Source of the DNA: Bacillus sp. Xin1
GTDB taxonomy: Bacteria; Bacillota; Bacilli; Bacillales; Bacillaceae_G
Length of the DNA: 64,000 nucleotides
Direction: 5' to 3'
NCBI RefSeq assembly: GCF_013314535.1
Contig: NZ_JABUAE010000013.1
Span: 54,146-118,145 of the forward strand
Part shown: piece after piece, positions 18,335 through 26,941 of the stretch
Layout of the letters: the number at the start of each line of letters is the position of its first letter
Numbering within the stretch: position 1 is the first letter of the stretch
The notes under the pieces: generated by a model
Told to the model about the DNA's origin: nothing
The model's input: only the letters and a program-made list of their open reading frames with translations
Database searches by the model: none
Position numbers and translations under genes: made by a program

Positions 18335-18466
18335 ATATAACGCTTACGAGGTTAGCTGTCGGATTCGGGCCTATGAGTAGCCCTACCTTTTTCAAGGATT
18401 CACCCCTTGGATTATGCAATAATCCACAAAAACGGGTCCCCCGTACCATGCGGTTTCAGCGATTTA
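18335..18466 (-). ncRNA. ydaO/yuaA c-di-AMP riboswitch
   Basis: The conserved ydaO core is present in order on the minus strand: AATCGCTGAAACCGC, GGGGGACCC, GGGGTGAATCCTT, AGGGCTACTC, GCCCGAATCCGACAGCTAAC, CTCGTAAGCG. This aptamer binds two c-di-AMP molecules and switches off downstream potassium-import genes. It is followed by an intrinsic terminator and then kimA. Confidence 0.95.
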
Positions 18467-18615
18467 GAAATTTGAAACTGTGGATTATAATACTCCTTTA
18501 TTTTAAAAAAGTAAACAAAAATTTTTTAGAAATAGAAAGGTTATGATGATTATGTATGGTATCACTACATGAATGAACAGAATATATTTATCAATATAGA
18601 TTGGGAGGCATTGAT

Positions 18616-18744
18616 TTGTCTGAAGAAAAGAAGCCACTTTTATCGGATACATTTTTAGATGAAATTACAATAGAAATTAATAAGTTATATGGAAACACAG
18701 TTGACGAACGAAATTGTTCACAAGAAAATAAAAGAAATAAGTAA
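18616..18744 (+). CDS. small acidic protein of 42 residues, TTG start
   Basis: Not recognised. An open frame begins TTG TCT GAA GAA, seven bases after a clear GGGAGG site, and ends in TAA. The peptide starts MSEEKKPLLSDTFLDEI and is rich in acidic and lysine residues, with no membrane segment. A terminator follows directly at 18779. It lies head-to-head with the kimA leader, so its promoter would sit in the 150 bases around 18500. The ribosome site and terminator argue for a real gene; the small size leaves doubt. Confidence 0.5.
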   Translation: MSEEKKPLLSDTFLDEITIEINKLYGNTVDERNCSQENKRNK

Positions 18745-18778
18745 TTTATTAAGGCAAATATACAATAATCAACAAGTA

Positions 18779-18818
18779 AAAAAAGTCTGTTTTTTTTAAA
18801 AAACAGACTTTTTATTTT
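18779..18818. terminator. bidirectional terminator
   Basis: AAAAAGTCTGTTTTTT and AAAAAACAGACTTTTT form a long AT-flanked hairpin with T-runs on both strands, between the small plus-strand ORF and the minus-strand membrane protein. Confidence 0.85.
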
Positions 18819-18832
18819 TAAAACATCAAAAT

Positions 18833-19213
18833 TTATTGCATATAAATTATGACAAGCATCCAAATGGCTAAAGCAGAAATGATTGCGAGTACTATACGAG
18901 TAGAAAATACACGCACTTCAAAATCCGTCTTTTTTGAAGGTTCAGGATATGCAATAATATAGATTCCCTTTAAGAGCGAAAGCCACCCAATAAGTGTAAC
19001 AAATCCTTGCCAATTCAACTCCCATACATGATGCAAAATTACGGTACTTAACCCTAAAAATATTGATAAAAATCCATACATAATTCCAGATCCTCTATCT
19101 TCCACTACTAACCTTTTCAATTCACGTAACACCGATGGACGCAAGAAAAGAATACCTGATACAATTAATATGAGCCATCCCCAAAATAACCCTAAAAAAG
19201 TACTTATAGTCAT
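18833..19213 (-). CDS. small membrane protein, four helices
   Basis: Not recognised beyond general similarity to small Bacillus integral membrane proteins. The 126-residue protein begins at ATG 19213 (MTISTFLGLFWGWLILIVSG) after an AAGGAGGGAG site; upstream in-frame codons lack one. Hydrophobic segments lie near residues 5-25, 45-62, 70-90 and 103-125. Between the first two is a basic loop (LRELKRLVVEDRGSG), suggesting the positive-inside orientation. Monocistronic. Confidence 0.65.
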   Translation of the reverse strand: MTISTFLGLFWGWLILIVSGILFLRPSVLRELKRLVVEDRGSGIMYGFLSIFLGLSTVILHHVWELNWQGFVTLIGWLSLLKGIYIIAYPEPSKKTDFEVRVFSTRIVLAIISALAIWMLVIIYMQ

Positions 19214-19410
19214 TACTCTCCCTCCTTTCCAACACATTTATATTTCAAGGGACCCTTCTTTTAGAACCCATTTTCTCTACGTATAAGAAATAAAATACCA
19301 AATTCCCACAAAAATGTATTATTAAAATCATTACGTTATATCATCTAAGTACCTCAATGATATCCTGTTAATAAATCATGCTCTTTCTAATTTTTTACTC
19401 GCCAAATACA

Positions 19411-19447
19411 AAAAGGATAGAAAAAGTAATTATACTTTTTCTATCCT
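19411..19447. terminator. terminator downstream of the PanE-like gene
   Basis: AAGGATAGAAAAAGTA pairs with TACTTTTTCTATCCTT around a 5-base loop; T-rich tail on the minus strand. Confidence 0.7.
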
Positions 19448-19471
19448 TCACTCATTTCGGTACTACAAAAA

Positions 19472-20404
19472 CTATACCGGTTCTTTATTTAAAGTCATTT
19501 CTTCATATACTTTTAAGTTTTGATAAACCACTTTTAATAACGGTGCATCGATACAAAATTGTTTTGCTAATTTTAATAAATATCCTTGTAAATGTTCCCC
19601 TTCAATGAACGAACCTTTTTCCATATCACGCTGCATAGATGACTTCATATCATAAGAAATTTTATCAATTGTCTTCATATGTTCCTCAACAATATTCTCC
19701 TGAATCAGAGCTCCAAATCCCCTCATGATCTGTGCTGCTTCTTCAAATAAACTTCGAATAAAATCGCGACCACCATCACTTTCGCGAATCGGTCCTATCG
19801 GTGCATGCATTAACGTCGTCACACCTGACATTACTGAAATAAATAAATATTTATGCCACATATCTCGTAAAATATGTTCACTTAGAACAAAACTCGCTTT
19901 CGTTCCCGTTAATACTTTAGCAATTTTTTTTGCTCTTGCTGAATCATGGTGTTTTATTTCTCCAAATACAAGTCTATCAGCAGCACTAGTTTGTACAACT
20001 TCCCCTTCATCGTTTAAAGTTGTCTCTATAAAACATAAGCCACCCATTACGTTTTCCTCACCAAACTCCTGTTGCAAATGTGATAAATGAGCAATACCGT
20101 TTAATAATGGGATTATCATTGTATGATCGCCTACAAACGGCTTCAAATCTATTATTGCTTCTTTTAAGTGATATGCCTTTGTTGAAAATAGAATCACATC
20201 AAATGGAGAAACGACATCTTCTTTCGTTACTAATTTCGGTTGAAATGAAAAATCCCCATTAGCACTCCGAATTACGAGACCTTTTTCTTCTAATTGCTGT
20301 TTTCGTCTACTACGAACGAGAAAAGTAACGTCTTCCCCTTTCTCTACTAAACGGCCCCCAAAATATCCACCGACTCCACCAGCTCCTAATACTAAAATAC
20401 GCAT
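19472..20404 (-). CDS. 2-dehydropantoate 2-reductase family protein
   Basis: NADPH-dependent reduction of ketopantoate to pantoate for coenzyme A synthesis, or a related 2-oxoacid reduction. The 310-residue protein begins MRILVLGAGGVGGYFGGRL, the dinucleotide-binding glycine motif of the ApbA/PanE family. The catalytic lysine is in MWHKYLFISVMSGVTTL (near 175), and the C-terminal domain has the family's SSMQRDME...GEHLQGYLLKLA pattern. ATG 20404 puts the glycine motif at the very N-terminus and has a GAGGAA site. Bacilli often carry several paralogues, so the substrate is uncertain. Confidence 0.85.
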   Translation of the reverse strand: MRILVLGAGGVGGYFGGRLVEKGEDVTFLVRSRRKQQLEEKGLVIRSANGDFSFQPKLVTKEDVVSPFDVILFSTKAYHLKEAIIDLKPFVGDHTMIIPLLNGIAHLSHLQQEFGEENVMGGLCFIETTLNDEGEVVQTSAADRLVFGEIKHHDSARAKKIAKVLTGTKASFVLSEHILRDMWHKYLFISVMSGVTTLMHAPIGPIRESDGGRDFIRSLFEEAAQIMRGFGALIQENIVEEHMKTIDKISYDMKSSMQRDMEKGSFIEGEHLQGYLLKLAKQFCIDAPLLKVVYQNLKVYEEMTLNKEPV

Positions 20405-20638
20405 ATAAAATTCCTCTTTTCCAAACATGAAAATTTTACTTCTTTGTAGCATAACTATATTATACATCTGACCTATCGAACAAACAGAAAATTCAACTTT
20501 TAAACAAATTTTCATTTTAAGGACTATATAATATTATTCATCATTTTATTTACAAATAGATTAGTAACATTTCAATTTTCAAATTTATGAATTATACATT
20601 TAGTAAAGACTTGTATAAATTAGAAAGGATGAGAAAAA

Positions 20639-21184
20639 ATGCAATATCCAATGTTCTTATCTAAGAGATTAACAATACGCCCATTTGAATTAAATGATGC
20701 TCCTAAAGTTCAAGAATTAGCAGGAGATAAAGAGGTGGCGAAAACTACTACAATTATTCCTCACCCTTATCCAGATGGCTGGGCAGAAGAGTGGATTCCC
20801 TCTACCCATACAGCTATGGATAAGGGAGACAGTTTTCACTTTGCAATGGTTAATGAACAAAATATACTCATCGGTTGCATATACCTTTTTATCAATAAAA
20901 AACATAATAAAGGAGAATTAGGATACTGGATAGGTAAATCATATTGGGGTAAAGGATACTGTACTGAAGCTGGTCAAGTCATCGTTACATATGCATTTGA
21001 AGAATTACAGCTCAATCGTATTTTTGCTGATGCTTTCACTAAAAATCCCGCCTCTTCTAAAGTCATGCAAAAATTGGGATTGAAACATGAAGGAACATTT
21101 AAACAAAGTTGTTTGTACTGGGGAGTGTATGAAGATACTGTTGTTTACGGTTTAACAAGATTTGATTATAACAATAGTAAGTAG
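20639..21184 (+). CDS. GNAT N-acetyltransferase (RimJ/RimL-like)
   Basis: A 181-residue acetyl-CoA-dependent acetyltransferase. It follows the RimJ/L pattern: RLTIRPFELNDAPKVQEL at the start, the acetyl-CoA loop ELGYWIGKSYWGKGYCTEA (about 97-115), and FTKNPASSKVMQKLGLKHEG near 140. Ribosomal-protein or small-molecule N-termini are the usual substrates of this group; the substrate here is unknown. Start ATG has AAAGGATGAG upstream. Single gene. Confidence 0.85.
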   Translation: MQYPMFLSKRLTIRPFELNDAPKVQELAGDKEVAKTTTIIPHPYPDGWAEEWIPSTHTAMDKGDSFHFAMVNEQNILIGCIYLFINKKHNKGELGYWIGKSYWGKGYCTEAGQVIVTYAFEELQLNRIFADAFTKNPASSKVMQKLGLKHEGTFKQSCLYWGVYEDTVVYGLTRFDYNNSK

Positions 21185-21536
21185 CTGCTCTTCTTTTTAA
21201 CAAATATCAATAATACGAAAACTTTACTTCCACCATAAAAATCAAAATTTCAAGAAGAAACAACACAGAAACCTCCTGTTAACAATTACGTTTTAACATC
21301 TAAATGAACGATTATAAAAAGAGTAGGCCACAAATTTTTATGGCCTACTCTTTTATTTAAACATTTCCCTTGTTTTAATTTACTAGAAGCAAGCTATATT
21401 CCCTCATATTTTATAAATTAGTTGAAATACCCTTTCCTCTCCTTGGTTTCAAAGTACTTATTCTATCCATCCCTCAATCAATACCTACATAAAAAATGAT
21501 ATACTAAATTCAAAACCTTTAGAGGAGCTGGCTATT
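21185..21536. other. intergenic region
   Basis: No gene is visible in these 350 bases; the only clear element is the terminator at 21316-21357. Confidence 0.6.
21316..21357 (+). terminator. rho-independent terminator
   Basis: AAAGAGTAGGCCA and TGGCCTACTCTTT form a 13-bp stem followed by TATTT. It lies 130 bases after the acetyltransferase stop codon and probably ends that transcript. Confidence 0.8.
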
Positions 21537-21998
21537 ATGGGGATGGTTGGACAGTATATATTAGTTACAGATGAAGAATTGAATAAAATCAAAAATAAAG
21601 AGTTAGATATTTATTTTAAAGAATCTGATTTAGATATCGATAAGTCCTGGCAACTACTTCATTTTATTTTATGCGGTGAGATTGGCGGCGGCGAACCACC
21701 ACTTGGACATGTTGTACCTCTTAATGATTCCATCATCAATAACGATTCTCTCGGTACGTTTTACCTTACAGCTAGTGAAGTCGAAGAAGCTTATTTGGCA
21801 ATAAAAGATTTAAGAGAACCTGATTTCAAAGAAATGTATAACTTCCAAGATTTGATGGATGAACAACTTTATCCACTTGTTGAAGATGATGACCCCAATG
21901 AGATATTCGAATATACATATAGCTACTTTTTAGAAATTAAAGGTCTATATAAACAAGCTGTATTAAACAAGCAATGTGTAATTTTTTTCATTAGCTAA
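21537..21998 (+). CDS. DUF1877 (YfbM-like) protein
   Basis: A 153-residue acidic cytosolic protein with the YfbM/DUF1877 pattern: MGMVGQYILVTDEEL at the start, LDIDKSWQLLHFILCGE near 37-53, and YPLVEDDDPNEIFEYTYSYF near 112. The role of the family is unknown. The AGAGGAG site precedes ATG 21537. Single gene between two terminators. Confidence 0.8.
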   Translation: MGMVGQYILVTDEELNKIKNKELDIYFKESDLDIDKSWQLLHFILCGEIGGGEPPLGHVVPLNDSIINNDSLGTFYLTASEVEEAYLAIKDLREPDFKEMYNFQDLMDEQLYPLVEDDDPNEIFEYTYSYFLEIKGLYKQAVLNKQCVIFFIS

Positions 21999-22007
21999 AT
22001 AAAAATG

Positions 22008-22045
22008 AAAAACGGATCCTCTCTTTTACGAGAAGATCCGTTTTT
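22008..22045. terminator. bidirectional terminator
   Basis: AAAAACGGATC...GATCCGTTTTT hairpin between converging genes (DUF1877 on plus, trhO on minus). Confidence 0.85.
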
Positions 22046-22059
22046 ATTAAAGTAAACGA

Positions 22060-23034
22060 TTATCCTAATTTCACTTGATTTTCTTCTTCGATTTTTGCTA
22101 ACGCAATAGCCACTTGCTCTTCTGTTAACTCATGTTCCTTCACATAACGGTTACGTGGGTGTACACGGCATTCATGTGAACATGCACGTAAATATTTCGC
22201 CTCATTTTCTTCAGAACATAAAATTTGTTTGTTACATTCTGGATTTGCACAATTTACATATCGTTCACATGGCTCATTTGTAAAGTGATCTTTACCAACA
22301 ATTACATGTTCTTTTTGGTTCACAGGTACACCAATACGCTCATCGAATACGTAACATTGTCCATCCCATAGTTCCCCTTGTACTTCAGGGTCTTTTCCGT
22401 ACGTTACAATCCCGCCGTGAAGCTGACTTACATCTTCAAAACCTTCTCTGACTAACCAGCCTGAAAACTTCTCGCAGCGAATACCACCTGTGCAATATGT
22501 TAAGATTTTTTTACCTTCAAGAACTTCTTTATTTTCTCTAATCCAATCTGGTAATTCACGGAAAGAGTGAATATCAGGTTTAACTGCACCTTTAAAATGT
22601 CCTAAATCGAACTCATAGTCATTTCGTGCATCAATGATAACTGTATTTTCTTGTTGCATCGCCTCATAAAACTCTTTTGGCTCTAAATATTTCCCTGTCA
22701 TTTCTTTCGGATTAATATCATCTTCTAAACGAAGTGTAACAAGCTCTGAACGAGGACGTACGTGCATTTTTTTGAACGCATGCCCATCTGCTTCATCTAC
22801 TTTAAATACGATACCGTCAAAACGTGGATCATTCTTCATTGCTTCCATGTACTTCTCTGTTTGTTCAACAGTACCTGAAGCAGTGCCATTAATCCCTTCT
22901 TCTGCTACAAGAATTCTTCCTTTTAACTCAAGTGAATTACAAAATTCTAAATGCTGTGCAGCAAATTCTTCAGGATTCTCAATCGTAGTGTACATGTAAT
23001 ATAGCAACACTCTGTATGGTTTTGTATTTAACAT
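22060..23034 (-). CDS. trhO: tRNA uridine(34) hydroxylase TrhO
   Basis: Oxygen-dependent 5-hydroxylation of U34 in tRNA, the first step to 5-methoxyuridine in Bacillus. The 324-residue protein has an N-terminal acylphosphatase-like domain ([19 protein letters not shown]), a central rhodanese domain with the catalytic cysteine in [16 protein letters not shown] (near 180), and a C-terminal cysteine-rich tail ([16 protein letters not shown] and [13 protein letters not shown]). Formerly UPF0176/YbfQ. ATG with AGGTGG upstream. Single gene. Confidence 0.93.
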   Translation of the reverse strand: MLNTKPYRVLLYYMYTTIENPEEFAAQHLEFCNSLELKGRILVAEEGINGTASGTVEQTEKYMEAMKNDPRFDGIVFKVDEADGHAFKKMHVRPRSELVTLRLEDDINPKEMTGKYLEPKEFYEAMQQENTVIIDARNDYEFDLGHFKGAVKPDIHSFRELPDWIRENKEVLEGKKILTYCTGGIRCEKFSGWLVREGFEDVSQLHGGIVTYGKDPEVQGELWDGQCYVFDERIGVPVNQKEHVIVGKDHFTNEPCERYVNCANPECNKQILCSEENEAKYLRACSHECRVHPRNRYVKEHELTEEQVAIALAKIEEENQVKLG

Positions 23035-23556
23035 TTATTTTTACCACCTATCTCATTCAATATTTTAAAATCATGTATAAGTTAACGATCATATCGGAAC
23101 ATATAAGAATGAGAAAAGATTTGTTCAAATCTCTTCTCCTATTTACAATGTTTTCCCAGAAGTTAACGCAAATGAAAAACGAGATTACACAACAATCCAA
23201 TACGGTTGTAATGTAATCCCAATATATTATATAACATACAAATTGGTTTACAGCAATTAATATGCTGCGAGCTCTATTTTACAATTAAAAAATACGTTTT
23301 TCCATTCCATATTATAGGTAAATTCTCTTTATTCTCCCACAACCATAGAAGTTATAACTGTATGTGCTGGTTTATTTATTTTTGTTACATAGTTATTTCG
23401 AGCACACCTTTTATTGCAATCAGGCATATAATTTGCACCAAGGAAACAATTGTGTTCAAATGAAAATATCAACTAGAATATCTAAATGTATTGAAATAAG
23501 TAATAAGAATAAATACAATAATTGCAGCAAGCTAAGAAACAAAAGGGGAAACTACT
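23035..23556. other. intergenic region between trhO and mntH
   Basis: No gene is seen in 520 bases. It holds the control region of mntH, including the MntR-like box at 23431-23447, and an imperfect hairpin (GATTACA...TGTAATC near 23183-23219). Confidence 0.6.
23431..23447 (+). promoter_or_regulatory. MntR-type operator of mntH
   Basis: ATTTGCACCAAGGAAAC closely resembles the B. subtilis MntR box at mntH (TTTGCCTTAAGGAAAC). It lies 110 bases before the start codon and overlaps a TATAAT at 23427-23432. MntR with bound manganese would repress the importer. Confidence 0.75.
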
Positions 23557-24855
23557 ATGAATAAAGCTACAACAAAAGAGGAACAAGCACCTCTTCAAAG
23601 TACTACAGCCCAATCCGCTCACCTCACTTTAAGTGGTGAAACGAAAGGAATCAAAAGATTATTACCTTTTCTCGGCCCAGCATTCATCGCATCCGTTGCT
23701 TATATTGATCCTGGAAATTTCGCTACAAATATCGCAGCAGGATCGCAATATGGCTATTTATTACTTTGGGTCATTCTCGCTTCTAATTTAATGGCGGTAT
23801 TAATTCAATCTCTTTCAGCGAAACTCGGGATTGCTACCGGAAAAAACCTTCCTGAAGTCGCTCGTGAGCACTTTCCAAAACCTATTTCAATTGGTTTATG
23901 GATACAAGGCGAACTTGTTATCATGGCCACTGATTTAGCTGAGTTTATCGGGGCTGCTTTAGGTCTATATTTACTATTCGGTATCCCAATGTTGCCGGCT
24001 GCTCTCATTACTGCTGTTGGCTCATTCATTATACTTGAATTTCAACGTAGAGGCTTCCGTCCATTAGAAGCTGTTATTACAGGAATGGTCTTTATTGTTG
24101 TTGTTGCATTTGGTGTACAAGTATTTTATGCGAAACCAGAATTAAGCCCTCTACTTTCAGGATTATTTATCCCTAATTTCCAAGGGGTAGATAGTATCCT
24201 ACTCGCTGCTGGGATATTAGGTGCGACAGTTATGCCACATGCAATTTATTTACATTCCGCTTTAACGCAGCGTCGTGTAGTAGGCACAACTGATGAGCAA
24301 CGCAAAAAGATTTTCCGTTTTGAGTTTATTGACATTATTATCGCAATGGTGATTGCTGGAGCAATTAATGCAAGTATGCTAATTGTAGCAGCTGCCTTAT
24401 TCTTCAAAAACGGATTACACGTTGAAGACTTAGCTGTTGCTTTTCATGAGTTTAGCAACTTAGTTGGCCCTGTCTCAGCTAGCCTTTTCGGAATCGGATT
24501 GTTAGCTGCTGGTTTATCCAGTTCTTCTGTCGGAACAATGTCCGGTGATATTATTATGCAAGGATTTATCCGTATGCATATTCCTTTATATTTAAGAAGA
24601 TTTATTACTATGATCCCGCCTCTTGTTATTATTGCTTTAGGAGTAAATCCAACTCATGCTCTTGTCATGAGTCAAGTTGTATTATCATTTGGTATCGCAT
24701 TTGCATTAGTACCTCTTATTATGTTTACAAGTAGCAAAAAGATTATGGGTGTGCTAGTGAATCATCGCATTACAAACGTAATTGCTTGGCTAATTGCTGG
24801 GCTCGTTATTACCTTAAATATTTTCTTACTGTATCAGACATTTACTGGTCAATGA
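23557..24855 (+). CDS. mntH: Nramp manganese transporter MntH
   Basis: Proton-coupled uptake of Mn(II). The 432-residue protein has eleven hydrophobic segments. The Nramp metal-binding motifs are present: DPGNFATNIAAGSQYGY in helix 1 (about residue 51) and MPHAIYLHSALTQ in helix 6 (about 226). A hydrophilic N-terminal tail of about 28 residues precedes helix 1. The ATG has AAGGGGAA upstream. An MntR-like box in the leader supports manganese control. A terminator overlaps its end. Confidence 0.96.
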   Translation: MNKATTKEEQAPLQSTTAQSAHLTLSGETKGIKRLLPFLGPAFIASVAYIDPGNFATNIAAGSQYGYLLLWVILASNLMAVLIQSLSAKLGIATGKNLPEVAREHFPKPISIGLWIQGELVIMATDLAEFIGAALGLYLLFGIPMLPAALITAVGSFIILEFQRRGFRPLEAVITGMVFIVVVAFGVQVFYAKPELSPLLSGLFIPNFQGVDSILLAAGILGATVMPHAIYLHSALTQRRVVGTTDEQRKKIFRFEFIDIIIAMVIAGAINASMLIVAAALFFKNGLHVEDLAVAFHEFSNLVGPVSASLFGIGLLAAGLSSSSVGTMSGDIIMQGFIRMHIPLYLRRFITMIPPLVIIALGVNPTHALVMSQVVLSFGIAFALVPLIMFTSSKKIMGVLVNHRITNVIAWLIAGLVITLNIFLLYQTFTGQ

Positions 24856-24897
24856 ACAAGAAGATCTCATCCAAATGTAGATGAGATCTTCTTGTTT
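24855..24897 (+). terminator. mntH terminator
   Basis: AACAAGAAGATCTCATC and GATGAGATCTTCTTGTT form a 17-bp stem followed by TTTC. One arm coincides with the end of the response-regulator fragment at 24880-24966. Confidence 0.75.
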
Positions 24898-24966
24898 CAA
24901 ATGTACGTTAATTAATTGAACAATATCTCTATCGTCATCTACGATTAATATAGATTTTTGATTTAT
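24880..24966 (-). pseudogene. fragment of a response regulator receiver domain
   Basis: On the minus strand an uninterrupted frame reads INQKSILIVDDDRDIVQLIN and then VHLKQED before running into the mntH terminator. This is the unmistakable first strand, acidic pocket and first helix of an OmpR-type receiver domain. A GAGGATGA ribosome site is intact seven bases upstream, but the start codon position holds ATA instead of ATG. Everything after about 28 codons is gone. It appears to be the relic of a two-component gene left after deletion. Confidence 0.75.
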
Positions 24967-25091
24967 AGTTCATCCTCTTTAATGTTTATTTGAAATATAT
25001 TCCACCACTTTATATTAACATGGCTATAGGATTAGAACTTTGAAATACACAATTTATTCTCCATAACTTGTATTATCTCTAAACTAATAGC

Positions 25092-25126
25092 AAAAAAGCT
25101 AAGACACATACGCCTTAGCTTTTTTA
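25092..25126 (-). terminator. terminator of the OppA-like gene
   Basis: AAAAAGCTAAGGCG...CTTAGCTTTTTT hairpin with T-run on the minus strand, directly after the stop codon. Confidence 0.85.
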
Positions 25127-25132
25127 TCTCAT

Positions 25133-26758
25133 CTATCTCTCGCTTAAATAAGCATTTTTATACGTATACACCCCACCAAATTGATGCTTCTCAATATCTT
25201 TTACATATTCTTTCTGTATATATGCTGAACCTGTATGATAAAGCGGCACAATTGCAGCATCTTCCAATACTATTTGCTCCGCCTCTTGTAAGGCCTTCCA
25301 TCTTTTCTTTTGGTCTAATACAATATCATATTTTGCTTTCTTTATAAGGTCATCATAATAAAAATTGGAATACTCCATCTTATTATTCGGATTATCTGTC
25401 GTAAACAATTCTAAATAACTTATTGGGTCTTTATAATCTGGTCCCCATACTACCATAGATATATCATATTGCCCAGTTTGTTCAAGCTGTAATTTTTGCT
25501 TAAATGGTTGCGGTTTAATCTGTACCGTTAAACCTTGTAAATGCTTTTCTAAATCTCCTTTTATATACTCTGCTATACGCTGTGCGTTATCTTGTTCAAA
25601 TGTCAAGAACTCAACTGTAACACTTTCCGTGCCAAGTTCTTTTTTAGCGTCTTCCCAAAGTTTTTTTGCTTTTTGCAAATCATATCTAGCAATATTCCCA
25701 TTCTCCTTTCTAAAATCCGTTCCAGTTGCTTCATTTTTATATCCTTTTGGAATCAGACCTCGCGCAGGAGTTGCACCATTATTTATAAAATGCTTTACAA
25801 GTTCCTCTTTATTCAGTGCTAAAGAAATAGATTGACGAACTTTTTTATTTGCTAGTGAAGCATTTCTTTCGTTAAATCGCAGCATAGCTATAGCTGACTC
25901 ACTTGATACATGTAGCTCCTTGTTGTTTTTGTATCGTTCTACAAATGTAGAATTAATAGGCACACGGTCAAGAGTACCAGACTCGTATAAATTTACAGCT
26001 GTCATGGTATCTTTTACAATATGGAAGTTTATTTCATCTAGCTTCACCTTCTCTCTATCCCAATATGTATCATTTTTCTTTAATTGAAATTCCTGTTCAT
26101 GCTTCCATTTTTCAAGCACAAACGCTCCATTATATATAAGATTATCTGGTTCTAATGCATAACGATTTCCTTGTTCTTTCACAAATGATTCATGCTGTGG
26201 TAAATAAATAGGCAATGCTAATAATTGTAATAAATACGGAACAGGCTTCTCTAATTGTACTTCTAGCGTATAATTGTCTAAAGCCTTTACTCCTAGCCGA
26301 TCAGTAGGCAATGTACCTGTATTTATTTCTTTTGCGTTTTTTATATAAAATAGCATGTATGCATATTGAGATGCTGTTTCAGGATTCAATGTCCGTTGCC
26401 AAGAAAAAATAAAATCATGCGCTGTTACTGATTCCCCATTTGACCATTTTGCATCTTTACGCAAGTGAAATGTATATCTTCTCCCATCTTCACTTTTCTC
26501 ACATGACTTCGCCACACCAGGTACGGGGTTATCTTGATTATCCATCACATACAATCCTTCAAATATATTTTGCATCACATGTGAGGATGTACCATCCATC
26601 GCTTTCGCTGTATCAAGAGAAGGGATTTCTTCTGATACTGTTACGTTTAACACTTGTTTTTGAGCCTCTTTATTAACTTTATTCGCTGCACTACAAGCCG
26701 ATAAAATCAAGGACGTGACAAGTGTAATTACTAGTAAACGGCTGTTTTTCTGCTTCAT
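25133..26758 (-). CDS. oligopeptide ABC transporter substrate-binding lipoprotein (OppA family)
   Basis: A 541-residue SBP_bac_5 family lipoprotein. The N-terminus has a lipobox (LILSACSA, lipidated C22). The mature part shows OppA-type blocks: IPSLDTAKAMDGTSSHVMQN near 47, WSNGESVTAHDFIFSWQRTL near 107, NKKVRQSISLALNKEEL near 300, and a C-terminal ...AIVPLYHTGSAYIQKEYVK. It would deliver peptides to a membrane permease. No permease or ATPase gene is adjacent, so it is an orphan binding protein that must share another Opp system or act as a peptide-signal receptor. Confidence 0.92.
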   Translation of the reverse strand: MKQKNSRLLVITLVTSLILSACSAANKVNKEAQKQVLNVTVSEEIPSLDTAKAMDGTSSHVMQNIFEGLYVMDNQDNPVPGVAKSCEKSEDGRRYTFHLRKDAKWSNGESVTAHDFIFSWQRTLNPETASQYAYMLFYIKNAKEINTGTLPTDRLGVKALDNYTLEVQLEKPVPYLLQLLALPIYLPQHESFVKEQGNRYALEPDNLIYNGAFVLEKWKHEQEFQLKKNDTYWDREKVKLDEINFHIVKDTMTAVNLYESGTLDRVPINSTFVERYKNNKELHVSSESAIAMLRFNERNASLANKKVRQSISLALNKEELVKHFINNGATPARGLIPKGYKNEATGTDFRKENGNIARYDLQKAKKLWEDAKKELGTESVTVEFLTFEQDNAQRIAEYIKGDLEKHLQGLTVQIKPQPFKQKLQLEQTGQYDISMVVWGPDYKDPISYLELFTTDNPNNKMEYSNFYYDDLIKKAKYDIVLDQKKRWKALQEAEQIVLEDAAIVPLYHTGSAYIQKEYVKDIEKHQFGGVYTYKNAYLSER

Positions 26759-26877
26759 GAATTTTTCTCCTTAAATTCAAATAATATTATAAAACGCTAT
26801 ACATTATAGCAGAAAGACCAGTATAAAGTCGTGATATTCTATTGAATATTTATTCGTTTTACATAAAATTCACAAAA

Positions 26878-26926
26878 AAAACACTCTCCTCTTGTATTTC
26901 ATTCAAAAGGAGAGCGTTCTTTATCA
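26878..26926 (-). terminator. mtaD terminator
   Basis: AACGCTCTCCTTTTG...AGAGGAGAGTGTTTTTTTT on the minus strand, after the mtaD stop codon. Confidence 0.85.
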
Positions 26927-26941
26927 ATCTCTCTATTTCAA

